Shown here piece by piece: positions 17,252-24,684 of a stretch of 48,258 nt of DNA (position 1 is the first letter of the stretch; each line of letters starts with the position of its first letter). The stretch covers positions 1 to 48,258 of the IMG/VR virus record IMGVR_UViG_3300046817_000985; one strand, 5' to 3'. The position numbers were made by a program, and so were the translations under genes. Origin of the DNA: a virus. The notes under the pieces are model-generated. The model did no database searches and had not been told where the DNA came from. It worked only from the letters and a program-made list of their open reading frames with translations.

Positions 17252-20200
17252 ATGGCCGGTCTGTTCGACGATCTGGTCGCGCCCGGTGCACCGGCGGTGC
17301 CTGCCGCAGCGCCCCCGCGGACAACCGGCCTGTTCGACGACCTGGTAGCGCCCAACGCCAAGCCTCAGGTGCCGCTGCCGCAAGGTGCCGTCCCAGTGCC
17401 GTCGACGCCTGCCGCACAGCCTGGCTTCGGCCTGATCGACGCCGCGGCGCAAGCCGACAAGGCCGACGCCGCCGGCGGCTACAAGCGCGGCGAGATCGAC
17501 CCGCTCACCGACAAGCCCGTCGAACGCCCATTCGAGTTTGGCCGCACCGGCATGGCGGCGCTCGAGGGCGCGAATCGGGCTGCCGCATCCATGCTGCTGG
17601 CACCATCCGCGGCCGGCCACGTCATCGGAGCGCAACTTGCCAAGCTTCTCGGGCTGCCGGCGCCGTTCGATCAGCCAGCGGCTGCCTACCAAGAGCTCAT
17701 TAACCGTGACCCGGTGCAGCCGGAGAACGTCTACGAGCGTGGCGCCATGCGTGGTGGCAATCAGGCGATGTTGAACCTGCCGCTGGCAGCCGCGGCACCG
17801 GCCTTCGGCGCGGCCCTGACGGCTTCACGCACGACCCCGTTCTGGGAAATGCCGATCTGGAAGCAGGCGGCCACGACCGTCGCCGAAACCGGTGCGGCAA
17901 AGCCAGGGAGTTTCGTGGCTGGTGACGTGGCGGCCAATATCGGTTCCGGCGTCGGCGCGGAAGTCGGGAAGGAAAATCTAGGGACAGGGGGCGAGCTCAT
18001 CGGTGGCGCGCTTGGCGGCGTGCTTCCGGCTGCCTATCCCAAATGGATCAGCCCTACCGGCATCATCGCCCGGGCTGTCGCCAAGGTCGCGCCTGGCATC
18101 GTCGATGCCGCCGCCGGCTCCGTGCCGGGTGTCGCCGAGCGAGGGATTCTAGCTACCCAATACGCCAACCGTGAAGGCGTCTTTGCCGATCCAGCGGTGC
18201 CAAACCCCAATTCCGGCTCATGGGTGAAGGAAGCGCTTGCCGCGGCTGCCGAGCGCCAATCGGCGAAATTGCAAAGCCGTGTCGCCGGCAATTTGAGCCA
18301 GGCGCAGGCCGCGCCTGGCGCACAAGGAAACCTCGACGAGGCCGCTGCACTGCGGCAGCAGATTCCTGGCTTCAATCCAAGCGTCGCCAAGTCGATGAAT
18401 TCGCAGCCGCTGCTCAATATGGAGCAAACGCTCGGCCAGACAGCGACCGGAGACGAGTTGACGGCGCTGCGTGCACGTGGCGCAGAGAACGCCGCCGCCA
18501 TCAACGCCTTTGGCGGCGGCCGTGTGCCGCCGGTGCAAGGCGCCGCGCCGGCCGATCAGCAGGTGATCGATCTCTTGACCCGACAAGCGCAAGCCGCCGA
18601 TCGCGCCGCAGCACAAGGTCCGGCTACCATCGAGAACCAGATCCGCGATGCGACGGCCGCGTTGCCGGAGCGGCCTGTGTTCCAGACCGGTGAGCAGATC
18701 CGCGGCGCAACGGACGTCGCCGAGCGGGCCATGAACGCGCAAGTGCAAGCGCGTCGCGCCGCCATCGATCCAACCGGCACTTTCCGCGAGCCGACGACGA
18801 ATTTATACAACGCCATCGTCGGCCGGCTCAATAACATCGGCACGGATCTCACCGACGCGGTGATCCCGCCGAAGGTTCGCGAAATTTTAGGTAACGTTCG
18901 GCCGCAAGCGATTCTCGATGCACAAGGCAATCCCGCCGGCCGTGTCGCACCGACCTACGACATCAACAGCCTGCTCACCGCGCGCGAGCAGGTCGGCCAG
19001 AGGCTAAGGACGCTACAGGCCGGCAATCAGCCGGCATCGATGTCGGGTGCCGATACGCTGCGCGCCGTCCGCGATGCGATCGACGCCGAGGTCGAGCGCA
19101 TCTCGCAAGCGCCGACACCTGGTCCGCAAGCGCCGCAAGCGCCAGTGCCCGGTCTGCCAGCACCGCAAGAGCGCATCTCCGGCCCGCAAGCGCCTGCAGC
19201 TGCTGTCGATCCCATGCGGCAAGCCGGATTTAAATTCGCAACTGATTACTTGGCCCGGTTGAAATCCGTCAGCCAGGAAGATTTGCAGAACCTGATTGCC
19301 GATGCAGAAAAACAGGTCGTCAGGCACGCAAGAACCGAAGCAGAAAGCCAACAATACCGGCAGGGGCTGACAGACGTCTACAGAAAGGCGCTGGCGGACG
19401 CCCAGGGTGCGCCCTCCGGCGCAACGCCGGGGGGCCCTGATGTGCCGACCGTAACGCCGACCGCCCGCGGTGCGGCGCCTGGCGCGCCATTGCCGCCCGA
19501 ACAGCCGAGCACCATCCAGAGCCGGCTGGCCGATTACAACCAGTTCTACCGGGAACAATATGTGCCGCGCTTCCGGCAGGATCTCGGCGCGGAACTCGGC
19601 AAGAACCGGGCAAGCGGCCAAGAGGCCATCAAGAGTGAAGACATCGCGCCAAGGCTGCTCGCGCCGAACGCCGTCTCCGAGATGCGCCAGTTCAATTTGA
19701 TCCACGGCGAAGATCCAGCGGCACGCGACACCGTCATCAATGCCGCCCTCGACGACATTCGCCGCACCAGCGTCGGTCCGAATGGCATGTTAAACCCTGA
19801 CGCCGTAACGGCATGGACGAAGGCGCATTCGCGCATTCTCGACGAAGCCCCTTGGTTGCGCGAGGCCGTGGCCGGGCGCGACCCATCTCAACTCTACCAG
19901 CGGCTAGGCGAGGCCGAGGCGGCTCGCCGTGCTACCGCCGACCAGAACCTCACCAGCATGCTCGGCAAGCAGCCGCATGAGGTCATCGACGCCGGACTGA
20001 AAGATCCACGCACCATGCAGCAGCTGGCCGCCAATGCCCGCGCCGCGGGGCCGGACGCCGAAGCCGCACTACGCCGGGCGGTCTGGGAGAGGGCAACCGG
20101 CGCCGGCGGCGGTGAAGACAGCGCTTTACCGGACCCGACCAAGCTCCGCAAATTCATGACGGACAATGCCCCCTCTCTGAGCCATGTGCTGTCGCCGGAA

Positions 20201-20614
20201 CACATGAGCGACCTCGAGACGATCGCGCGCGCCGCCGAGATCGAAGGCCGGCTACCGCCGCCGAAAGGCGCGGCCGAAGCGCCCACGACGGCGAGCTCGG
20301 TCGTCGAGGGCCTGACGGGTTCCGGCATCCCCAGCGTGCTCAACAAGGCTTTCGCCTTCATGAGCGGACGTGTCCCGAAGGGCTATCTGTCGGCCGACAT
20401 AGGCTTGCGCGTTCTGAACAATTTTTCCGAGAAGGAAGCCGCGCGGGCCTGGCGAGAAGCGCTGTTCAATCCCGACATAGCACGTACCATCGCCGATGGC
20501 GTGCGCAACGGCAAGGCGACGCCGATGCAGCAGCAGAAGCTGAAGAGCTATTTGCTGCAGGCGCCGGGGAACACGATCGAGGACATCAAGCGTCGTCAGG
20601 AAGAGGCGCAATGA
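17252..20614 (+). CDS. very large internal virion protein (gp16-like position)
   Basis: 1120 residues, the largest product of the phage. It begins with a duplicated motif, GLFDDLVAP at 3-11 and again at 26-34, which looks like a repeated short linear signal. Hydrophobic glycine-rich segments lie around 90-130 and 240-290. Long helical regions with Pro-rich breaks follow, including a QAPQAPVPGLPAPQ linker near 630. Its length and order match T7 gp16, which is ejected into the cell, but I see no transglycosylase motif here; such a domain is instead encoded separately at 40101. The stop overlaps the endolysin ATG (ATGA). Confidence 0.62.
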   Translation: MAGLFDDLVAPGAPAVPAAAPPRTTGLFDDLVAPNAKPQVPLPQGAVPVPSTPAAQPGFGLIDAAAQADKADAAGGYKRGEIDPLTDKPVERPFEFGRTGMAALEGANRAAASMLLAPSAAGHVIGAQLAKLLGLPAPFDQPAAAYQELINRDPVQPENVYERGAMRGGNQAMLNLPLAAAAPAFGAALTASRTTPFWEMPIWKQAATTVAETGAAKPGSFVAGDVAANIGSGVGAEVGKENLGTGGELIGGALGGVLPAAYPKWISPTGIIARAVAKVAPGIVDAAAGSVPGVAERGILATQYANREGVFADPAVPNPNSGSWVKEALAAAAERQSAKLQSRVAGNLSQAQAAPGAQGNLDEAAALRQQIPGFNPSVAKSMNSQPLLNMEQTLGQTATGDELTALRARGAENAAAINAFGGGRVPPVQGAAPADQQVIDLLTRQAQAADRAAAQGPATIENQIRDATAALPERPVFQTGEQIRGATDVAERAMNAQVQARRAAIDPTGTFREPTTNLYNAIVGRLNNIGTDLTDAVIPPKVREILGNVRPQAILDAQGNPAGRVAPTYDINSLLTAREQVGQRLRTLQAGNQPASMSGADTLRAVRDAIDAEVERISQAPTPGPQAPQAPVPGLPAPQERISGPQAPAAAVDPMRQAGFKFATDYLARLKSVSQEDLQNLIADAEKQVVRHARTEAESQQYRQGLTDVYRKALADAQGAPSGATPGGPDVPTVTPTARGAAPGAPLPPEQPSTIQSRLADYNQFYREQYVPRFRQDLGAELGKNRASGQEAIKSEDIAPRLLAPNAVSEMRQFNLIHGEDPAARDTVINAALDDIRRTSVGPNGMLNPDAVTAWTKAHSRILDEAPWLREAVAGRDPSQLYQRLGEAEAARRATADQNLTSMLGKQPHEVIDAGLKDPRTMQQLAANARAAGPDAEAALRRAVWERATGAGGGEDSALPDPTKLRKFMTDNAPSLSHVLSPEHMSDLETIARAAEIEGRLPPPKGAAEAPTTASSVVEGLTGSGIPSVLNKAFAFMSGRVPKGYLSADIGLRVLNNFSEKEAARAWREALFNPDIARTIADGVRNGKATPMQQQKLKSYLLQAPGNTIEDIKRRQEEAQ

Positions 20615-21321
20615 GCACTATCCATGCTTTAGACATCTCCCACTATCAAGACGTGCATTCGTTCAACGACGTGCGCGCCACCGGCGTCGTCGGCATCATC
20701 CAGAAAGCCACTGAGGGTACCAGCTACTACGATCCGACCTACGCCGACCGCATGAGCAAAGCGCTCGATGCTGGGCTGAAGTGGAGCGCCTATCACTTCC
20801 TGCGCCACGGCAGCGTGGGGAACCAAATGGATTGGTTCTGCAACAAGTCCAAGTTCCCCAAGGGATCGCGCGCCTGCATCGACTACGAGCATCAGGACGT
20901 AACCCTAGATGACCTGCAACAAGCTATAGACGAGTTGAAGGAGAACGATCCGTCTTTGCAGATCGCCATCTACTCCGGGCATCTGCTGAAGGAGCAAGTC
21001 GGCGCCAAGAAGTATCCGTGGCTCGAGCCGCATAGCTTGTGGCTGGCGCAATACACCACCGGCAAGCCCACCTGGCCAACACAAATCTGGCCGATGTGGA
21101 GCTTGTGGCAGTTCTCCGACAAGGGAAGCGTCAACGGCATCTCGGCGCCGGTCGACGTGAACACCTTCAACGGGTCGAAGGAGCAATGCGCGGCCTGGTT
21201 CGGTCCAGCGTCCGCGCTCGTGCCGATCGTGCCGGAAGTTCCGGCAAGTATTCCGACCGTGTCGATCACCGTTGAGGCACCGCCGGGCGTACAGATCACC
21301 GTCAACGGCAAAGTCATATGA
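20611..21321 (+). CDS. GH25 muramidase endolysin
   Basis: 236 residues. It is a glycoside hydrolase family 25 N-acetylmuramidase that cleaves the glycan backbone of peptidoglycan. The opening LDISHYQ (D8) is the classic GH25 start, IIQKATEG follows at 29-36, and the catalytic acid pair is in IDYEHQ (D91, E93). Later strands WLAQYT and LWQFSDKG and DVNTFNG complete the barrel. The domain ends near 200. A Val/Pro-rich C-terminal beta piece of about 30 residues (TVSITVEAPPGVQITVNGKV) may bind the envelope. No signal peptide is present, so a holin or spanin partner is needed. Confidence 0.9.
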   Translation: MSTIHALDISHYQDVHSFNDVRATGVVGIIQKATEGTSYYDPTYADRMSKALDAGLKWSAYHFLRHGSVGNQMDWFCNKSKFPKGSRACIDYEHQDVTLDDLQQAIDELKENDPSLQIAIYSGHLLKEQVGAKKYPWLEPHSLWLAQYTTGKPTWPTQIWPMWSLWQFSDKGSVNGISAPVDVNTFNGSKEQCAAWFGPASALVPIVPEVPASIPTVSITVEAPPGVQITVNGKVI

Positions 21322-21343
21322 GCGGAGAGGAAAGGAACTAAAA

Positions 21344-21778
21344 ATGGCTACTATTACGGTTAAGCCTGGCCAGACAATCTCGATTATGGGCGTTCCGGCC
21401 GACAGTACGCTCCCGCCGATCGTAGGGCCCGTGGACCCTGGTTACAGCCCGCCTTGGGCGCAAGTGCCCCCCGGCGGGCAGGGAGGTGGACCAGTGGACC
21501 CTGGCTACTCGCCGCCATGGGCACAGATCCGGCCGCCAGTCGATCCCGGCTACTCGCCGCCTTGGGCACAGGTGCGGCCGCCCGTCGATCCAGGTTACAG
21601 CCCGCCATGGGCACAGGTGCCGCCGGTTGTACCGCCCACTGAGCCGCCGCCTGTTCAGCCGCCGGCGGCCGACAGTGGTAATTGGGTGTGGGCTTGGTCG
21701 CCGCAGGCCAATCGCTGGGTCTGGGTCAAGGTTCCCGGTGAAGGCGAGGCCGGGCCAAAGACGGCACCGCCTGCCTAA
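21344..21778 (+). CDS. tandem-repeat proline-rich protein in lysis region
   Basis: 144 residues from ATG 21344, preceded by GGAGAGGAAAGGA; a longer upstream frame overlapping the endolysin is less likely. After a short leader (MATITVKPGQTISIMGVPAD) come four near-perfect copies of VDPGYSPPWAQ at about 29-95, joined by short RPP or PPGGQGGG linkers. A Pro segment and a Trp-rich end (NWVWAWSPQANRWVWVKVPG) follow. No membrane segment is visible. The Trp-rich end could bind carbohydrate or peptidoglycan, and the repeats could be an extended spacer. Function is unknown. Confidence 0.65.
   Translation: MATITVKPGQTISIMGVPADSTLPPIVGPVDPGYSPPWAQVPPGGQGGGPVDPGYSPPWAQIRPPVDPGYSPPWAQVRPPVDPGYSPPWAQVPPVVPPTEPPPVQPPAADSGNWVWAWSPQANRWVWVKVPGEGEAGPKTAPPA
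21430..21622 (+). repeat. four tandem coding repeats (VDPGYSPPWAQ)
   Basis: Four related units of about 40-60 bases encode GPVDPGYSPPWAQ variants. They differ at third codon positions (GGTTAC/GGCTAC, CCTTGG/CCATGG), so the peptide is conserved more tightly than the DNA. This implies selection on the repeated peptide, not a very recent slippage event. Confidence 0.85.
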
Positions 21779-21781
21779 GCC

Positions 21782-22072
21782 ATGGCCGACGAACCGCCAC
21801 AGAGCCTAACGCAAGGCGCCACCAAGGTCGCGACGGGCATCGTCGCGGCCTTTGGTGCGGCGCCGCTGGCGTTAGCGCTATTGCTCGTCAACATGGCGTT
21901 CCTTGGTTTTGCCGCCTACATCCTCGGGGAGGTCAGCGAGAACGCTCGCGAGCGCAACAAGACACAGAACGAGCTCATCGCCGTGCTGGTGAAAGAGATC
22001 CGCGACTGCCACATGCCGGCTACGCGCACACGCCAGCCAACCACGACCACGCCTATCGAGGAGAAGGGATGA
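21782..22072 (+). CDS. holin-like small membrane protein
   Basis: 96 residues with one strong hydrophobic segment at about 20-48 (AAFGAAPLALALLLVNMAFLGFAAYIL), a charged helical part after it (SENARERNKTQNELIAVLVKEIRD) and a Thr-rich end. It follows the endolysin and repeat gene, so a holin or pinholin role is the obvious reading. The topology (one TM, cytoplasmic or periplasmic helix) would also suit a spanin-like or regulatory partner. Its stop overlaps the next ATG. Confidence 0.55.
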   Translation: MADEPPQSLTQGATKVATGIVAAFGAAPLALALLLVNMAFLGFAAYILGEVSENARERNKTQNELIAVLVKEIRDCHMPATRTRQPTTTTPIEEKG

Positions 22073-22263
22073 GCACCCGGAACCCGATCCTGCATGAAGC
22101 GCAGCAGCGCCTTACGCATCAACCGTGGCGCAAGGAGCCTGCCGACCCCAAGCTGCCGGCTCCCGACCGGGTGAAGCTAGGCCTCGATGCGCCGACCGAC
22201 ATCACGCCTGCCGATTCAGCGGCTGTAGCCAAGGCACTGCTGCGACAACACGAACGTGGATAA
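22069..22263 (+). CDS. small hydrophilic protein, end of late operon
   Basis: 64 residues, charged and Pro-rich (LTHQPWRKEPADPKLPAPDRVK), ending in a helical stretch (SAAVAKALLRQHERG). It is coupled to the holin-like gene by ATGA and is the last gene before the lysogeny promoter. I do not recognise it. Confidence 0.55.
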   Translation: MSTRNPILHEAQQRLTHQPWRKEPADPKLPAPDRVKLGLDAPTDITPADSAAVAKALLRQHERG

Positions 22264-22276
22264 CCACGACCCAAAG

Positions 22277-22305
22277 TTGATATTTAACCTCTTTGCCTTT
22301 ATAAA
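22277..22305 (+). promoter_or_regulatory. sigma70-like promoter of repressor-integrase operon
   Basis: TTGATA at 22277-22282 and TATAAA at 22300-22305 with a 17-base spacer is the best housekeeping-type promoter I see in the window. It would start RNA near 22312, about 38 bases before the repressor ATG. The local DNA is AT-rich compared with the flanks. Confidence 0.65.
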
Positions 22306-22349
22306 GCGAGAGTAATGGTGGGGGCACACTCGAAACACTAGATCAACCA

Positions 22350-22769
22350 ATGACCGTTCACGTTACATCCCGCAAACCCGAATTTGATAACCGTCAAGCA
22401 CGGCTGCTAGAATTCGCCAAGCGTCTTCAAAGGGCCCAACTCGACAAGGGCATGACGCAGGCGGAACTCGCTAGAGCTTCCGGCCTCGGTGAAGACAGCA
22501 TCTCCGGCTACGTCCGTGGCCGCACCCTCCCCCGTCCCGCTCAATTGCAAAAACTATGTAAAGTTTTAGGCGTCGAACGCGATGCCTTGCTGCCGCCTCT
22601 AGCTATAGAAGAAGTCCCAACCCATCGAAAACCTTCACTAGATTTTAAAGATTTAGGTGATGGTAGAGCGTGGCTATTTTTAAACCAAGCAGTCGATTTC
22701 AGTACAGGTTTAAAAATCATGCAGCTTTTAAACGACCAGTACGGAGAACTAAAACGAAAAACCGGCTAA
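22350..22769 (+). CDS. XRE-family repressor-like regulator
   Basis: 139 residues. A Cro/CI-type helix-turn-helix lies at about 22-76 (LQRAQLDKGMTQAELARASGLG, then SISGYVRGRTLPRPAQLQKLC). The C-terminal half (LGDGRAWLFLNQAVDFSTGLKIMQLLND) would mediate oligomerisation; no LexA-like Ser/Lys autocleavage motif is visible. As the first gene after the lysogeny promoter and coupled to the excisionase-like and integrase genes, it is the likely prophage repressor. Its coding DNA is more AT-rich than the rest of the phage. The ribosome site is weak, so low expression is likely. Confidence 0.75.
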   Translation: MTVHVTSRKPEFDNRQARLLEFAKRLQRAQLDKGMTQAELARASGLGEDSISGYVRGRTLPRPAQLQKLCKVLGVERDALLPPLAIEEVPTHRKPSLDFKDLGDGRAWLFLNQAVDFSTGLKIMQLLNDQYGELKRKTG

Positions 22770-23086
22770 TGCGATCAGGCGAATTTGCTAAACTTTGTCA
22801 CCTCTCGCCAAGAACTATCCAACGCTACGTTGAAACTGGCCTGCTGATCCCCGCCGGCCGTACTGAGAGACGCCAATCTCTATTCTCAGTTGAGCAGATC
22901 GAGGACATCACATGGCTCGTCCGCAGCGCAAGGTACCCTGGTTTGAAACCCGTAACGGTATCGGCTACGCCGCTTGGTACGACCCGCAGGCTCGACGGAC
23001 AAAGCGCGTATCGCTACGCACTGACACGATTGAGGATGGGCAGAAGGCCTTCGCGGCGTTCCTCGCCAACGGACAAGCCTACATAG
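22769..23086 (+). CDS. MerR/excisionase-type HTH protein overlapping integrase
   Basis: 105 residues from ATG 22769, which overlaps the repressor stop (TAATG). Residues 1-50 form a winged-helix MerR-like motif (FAKLCHLSPRTIQRYVETGLLIP, SLFSVEQIEDITWLV), as in recombination directionality factors. The remaining half overlaps the integrase in another frame (175 bases) and is low-quality protein sequence, so the functional part is probably the first 45-50 residues. An Xis or regulator role is inferred from the fold and position. Confidence 0.55.
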   Translation: MRSGEFAKLCHLSPRTIQRYVETGLLIPAGRTERRQSLFSVEQIEDITWLVRSARYPGLKPVTVSATPLGTTRRLDGQSAYRYALTRLRMGRRPSRRSSPTDKPT

Positions 23087-23940
23087 CCGGGATGCGCATT
23101 GGCGACCGGATGACAGTGCGCCAGGCGCTGACGACCTACGAGTTGGAACAGGGCCCTAACCTCGCCGACCGGAAAACGATGAAGTGCCGCATCAATACGC
23201 TGCTGGCGAATTTCGGCGACGAGCCGTTGGCCGACATCGACATACCCCGCTGTAGGGTCTATGGCGCTGTAAGAGTTAGCCAGGGCATTGCCGTGGCGAC
23301 CATCCGGCGCGAACTCGGCATCCTCCAGGCCGCGACCAATCACGCAAAACGCTGGCGGCGCATCGGCACGCCGGAAAGCCCTGGCCTGCCGACGATCGAA
23401 TTGCCGGCAGCCGAAGAGCGGGCCGGCGAAGCGCCCTGGCTGACCAAGGCGGAATTGGCCGCGGTGCTCGATGCCGCCGACGGGCGGCTGCACGATTTCA
23501 TCGTGCTCGCCTACTACACCGCGTCCCGCCGCAACGCGATCGAGAGGCTGCGCGTCGAACAGATCCGGCTCGATCTGGGCCGGGTCCACTTGGCAAAGGA
23601 CGGAGAACGCAAGACCAAGAAGCGCCGCCCGGTGGTGCCCATCTTCCCGGAGATGCGGGAGGTGCTGGAACGCCGCATCGCTAAAGCCGAGGGGGGTTAC
23701 CTCTTCGGGAGTAGGTGGAAGGCCTACGAGCCTTTCGTGAACCTGCTGCGCAGGTGCGGCATCACCAACGGGCGCTGCCACCCGCACGTCTTGCGGCACT
23801 CGAGGGCCACTCATCTGCTGCTCGACGGGGCTTCCATCTACGCGGTCGCCAAGCTCTTGGGCGACACCGTGTCGACGGTCGAGAGGGCCTATGGCCACTG
23901 CTCCATCGAGTACCTTTCACAGCTCGGACAGGCTGCGTAA
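22912..23940 (+). CDS. int: tyrosine integrase
   Basis: 342 residues. It performs site-specific recombination of phage and host attachment sites. The N-terminal arm-binding-like piece is YAAWYDPQARRTKRVSLRT (19-37). The core-binding domain is about 62-160 and the catalytic domain 175-342. The catalytic set is visible: Arg in TASRRNAIERLR (about R206), Lys near KTKKRRPVVP, HVLRHSRAT (H292, R295) and Tyr327 in STVERAYGHC. The usual LGH histidine is Asp here (LLGD, D318), a known but less common variant. Integrase is the third gene of the repressor operon, an economical arrangement. Confidence 0.92.
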   Translation: MARPQRKVPWFETRNGIGYAAWYDPQARRTKRVSLRTDTIEDGQKAFAAFLANGQAYIAGMRIGDRMTVRQALTTYELEQGPNLADRKTMKCRINTLLANFGDEPLADIDIPRCRVYGAVRVSQGIAVATIRRELGILQAATNHAKRWRRIGTPESPGLPTIELPAAEERAGEAPWLTKAELAAVLDAADGRLHDFIVLAYYTASRRNAIERLRVEQIRLDLGRVHLAKDGERKTKKRRPVVPIFPEMREVLERRIAKAEGGYLFGSRWKAYEPFVNLLRRCGITNGRCHPHVLRHSRATHLLLDGASIYAVAKLLGDTVSTVERAYGHCSIEYLSQLGQAA

Positions 23941-24135
23941 CCCTGGCGCGCCAACCTTGATGGGTGTCGGCAATCTTGATTATCAACTCCAAAAAATGCA
24001 GCGATTTCAACGAAGCAAATTATCAAGAAATGCCTTCCATTGTTTTTCTGAAGCGTTACGATATAGACGGTAAGTTGTTGAAATGATTAGAGTTGATAGG
24101 CCTTGAAAGGGGATTCTGGGGCGCTACGCGGCGCG
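23941..24135. other. convergent intergenic region, possible attP
   Basis: This 195-base gap lies between convergent integrase and Mom genes and is the natural place for attP. It has a TTGATTATCAA palindrome (23976-23986), TATCAACTC at 23981-23989 and its inverse GAGTTGATA at 24090-24098, which could be integrase arm sites. No tRNA 3' end is recognisable. The core cannot be assigned without a host junction. Confidence 0.3.
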
Positions 24136-24684
24136 TTAAAAGTAGCATTCAATCAGCTTCTTAAGCGATACCCCTCCCGGCTCCGTGTACACCGCCGTAG
24201 GAAATTTTCTCAAAAGCGATTCGTCGCGCATCAGTAGAGCCTCGACACGGCCGGGGTCTTTGGCCAGCGGGAACACCCATCTATCCTTTTGGCTTTGTCG
24301 TGCGTCAGTCCAAGCGCCATTGCCGCTCGGCGGCGGTCGCAGGCGATGCCACGTCGGCGCCCACCACCAATTGCATGCACGATAGAGGGCTCCGGTATGG
24401 CCGACGCTTGGGTCGCTATAGCTTACGATTGTAGTGACTTCGGGCCGAAGCTTCCGCAAAGCACGCGAGAACGCGGCCCATTGACGACTGCCGGAGTTAG
24501 TCTCGCGCGATAAAATGCACCAGCGGGCGAGTTCCAACCAATGAAGCGGCAAGCGCCTAGAGGTCGGCGAAGTCACCACGATCACCCCAAATTCGTCTTG
24601 CCATGCCGTCCCGCGTTTGATCGGGCCGAGGTAGTGGTTTGCGGCCAAAACAGATGCCACCGAGGCTAGCGGCACCCAACTCAT
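24136..24684 (-). CDS. mom: Mom-like DNA adenine modification protein
   Basis: 182 residues from ATG 24684, which overlaps the polymerase stop (ATGA). The sequence has the signature of the Mom family: ANHYLG (15-20), an early V-V-T strand (GVIVVTSPTSRRLP), a central LELARWCI, then YSDPSVGHTGALYRACNW (89-106), PTWHRLRPPPSG and DRWVFPL. Phage Mu Mom converts adenine to a methylcarbamoyl derivative that blocks restriction, and it has an acetyltransferase-like fold. Here the gene is the last of the replication operon, so modification would follow replication. The exact chemistry in this phage is not known. Confidence 0.72.
   Translation of the reverse strand: MSWVPLASVASVLAANHYLGPIKRGTAWQDEFGVIVVTSPTSRRLPLHWLELARWCILSRETNSGSRQWAAFSRALRKLRPEVTTIVSYSDPSVGHTGALYRACNWWWAPTWHRLRPPPSGNGAWTDARQSQKDRWVFPLAKDPGRVEALLMRDESLLRKFPTAVYTEPGGVSLKKLIECYF

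Noticed and set aside
15779-17692. 637-residue minus-strand frame opposite internal virion genes
   Set aside because: Arg/Gly-rich antisense shadow of a high-GC gene. No ribosome site and no domain; the plus-strand gene is in a coupled operon.
21430-21622. CRISPR-like array
   Set aside because: The repeats are coding, without unique spacers of constant length, and vary at third codon positions.
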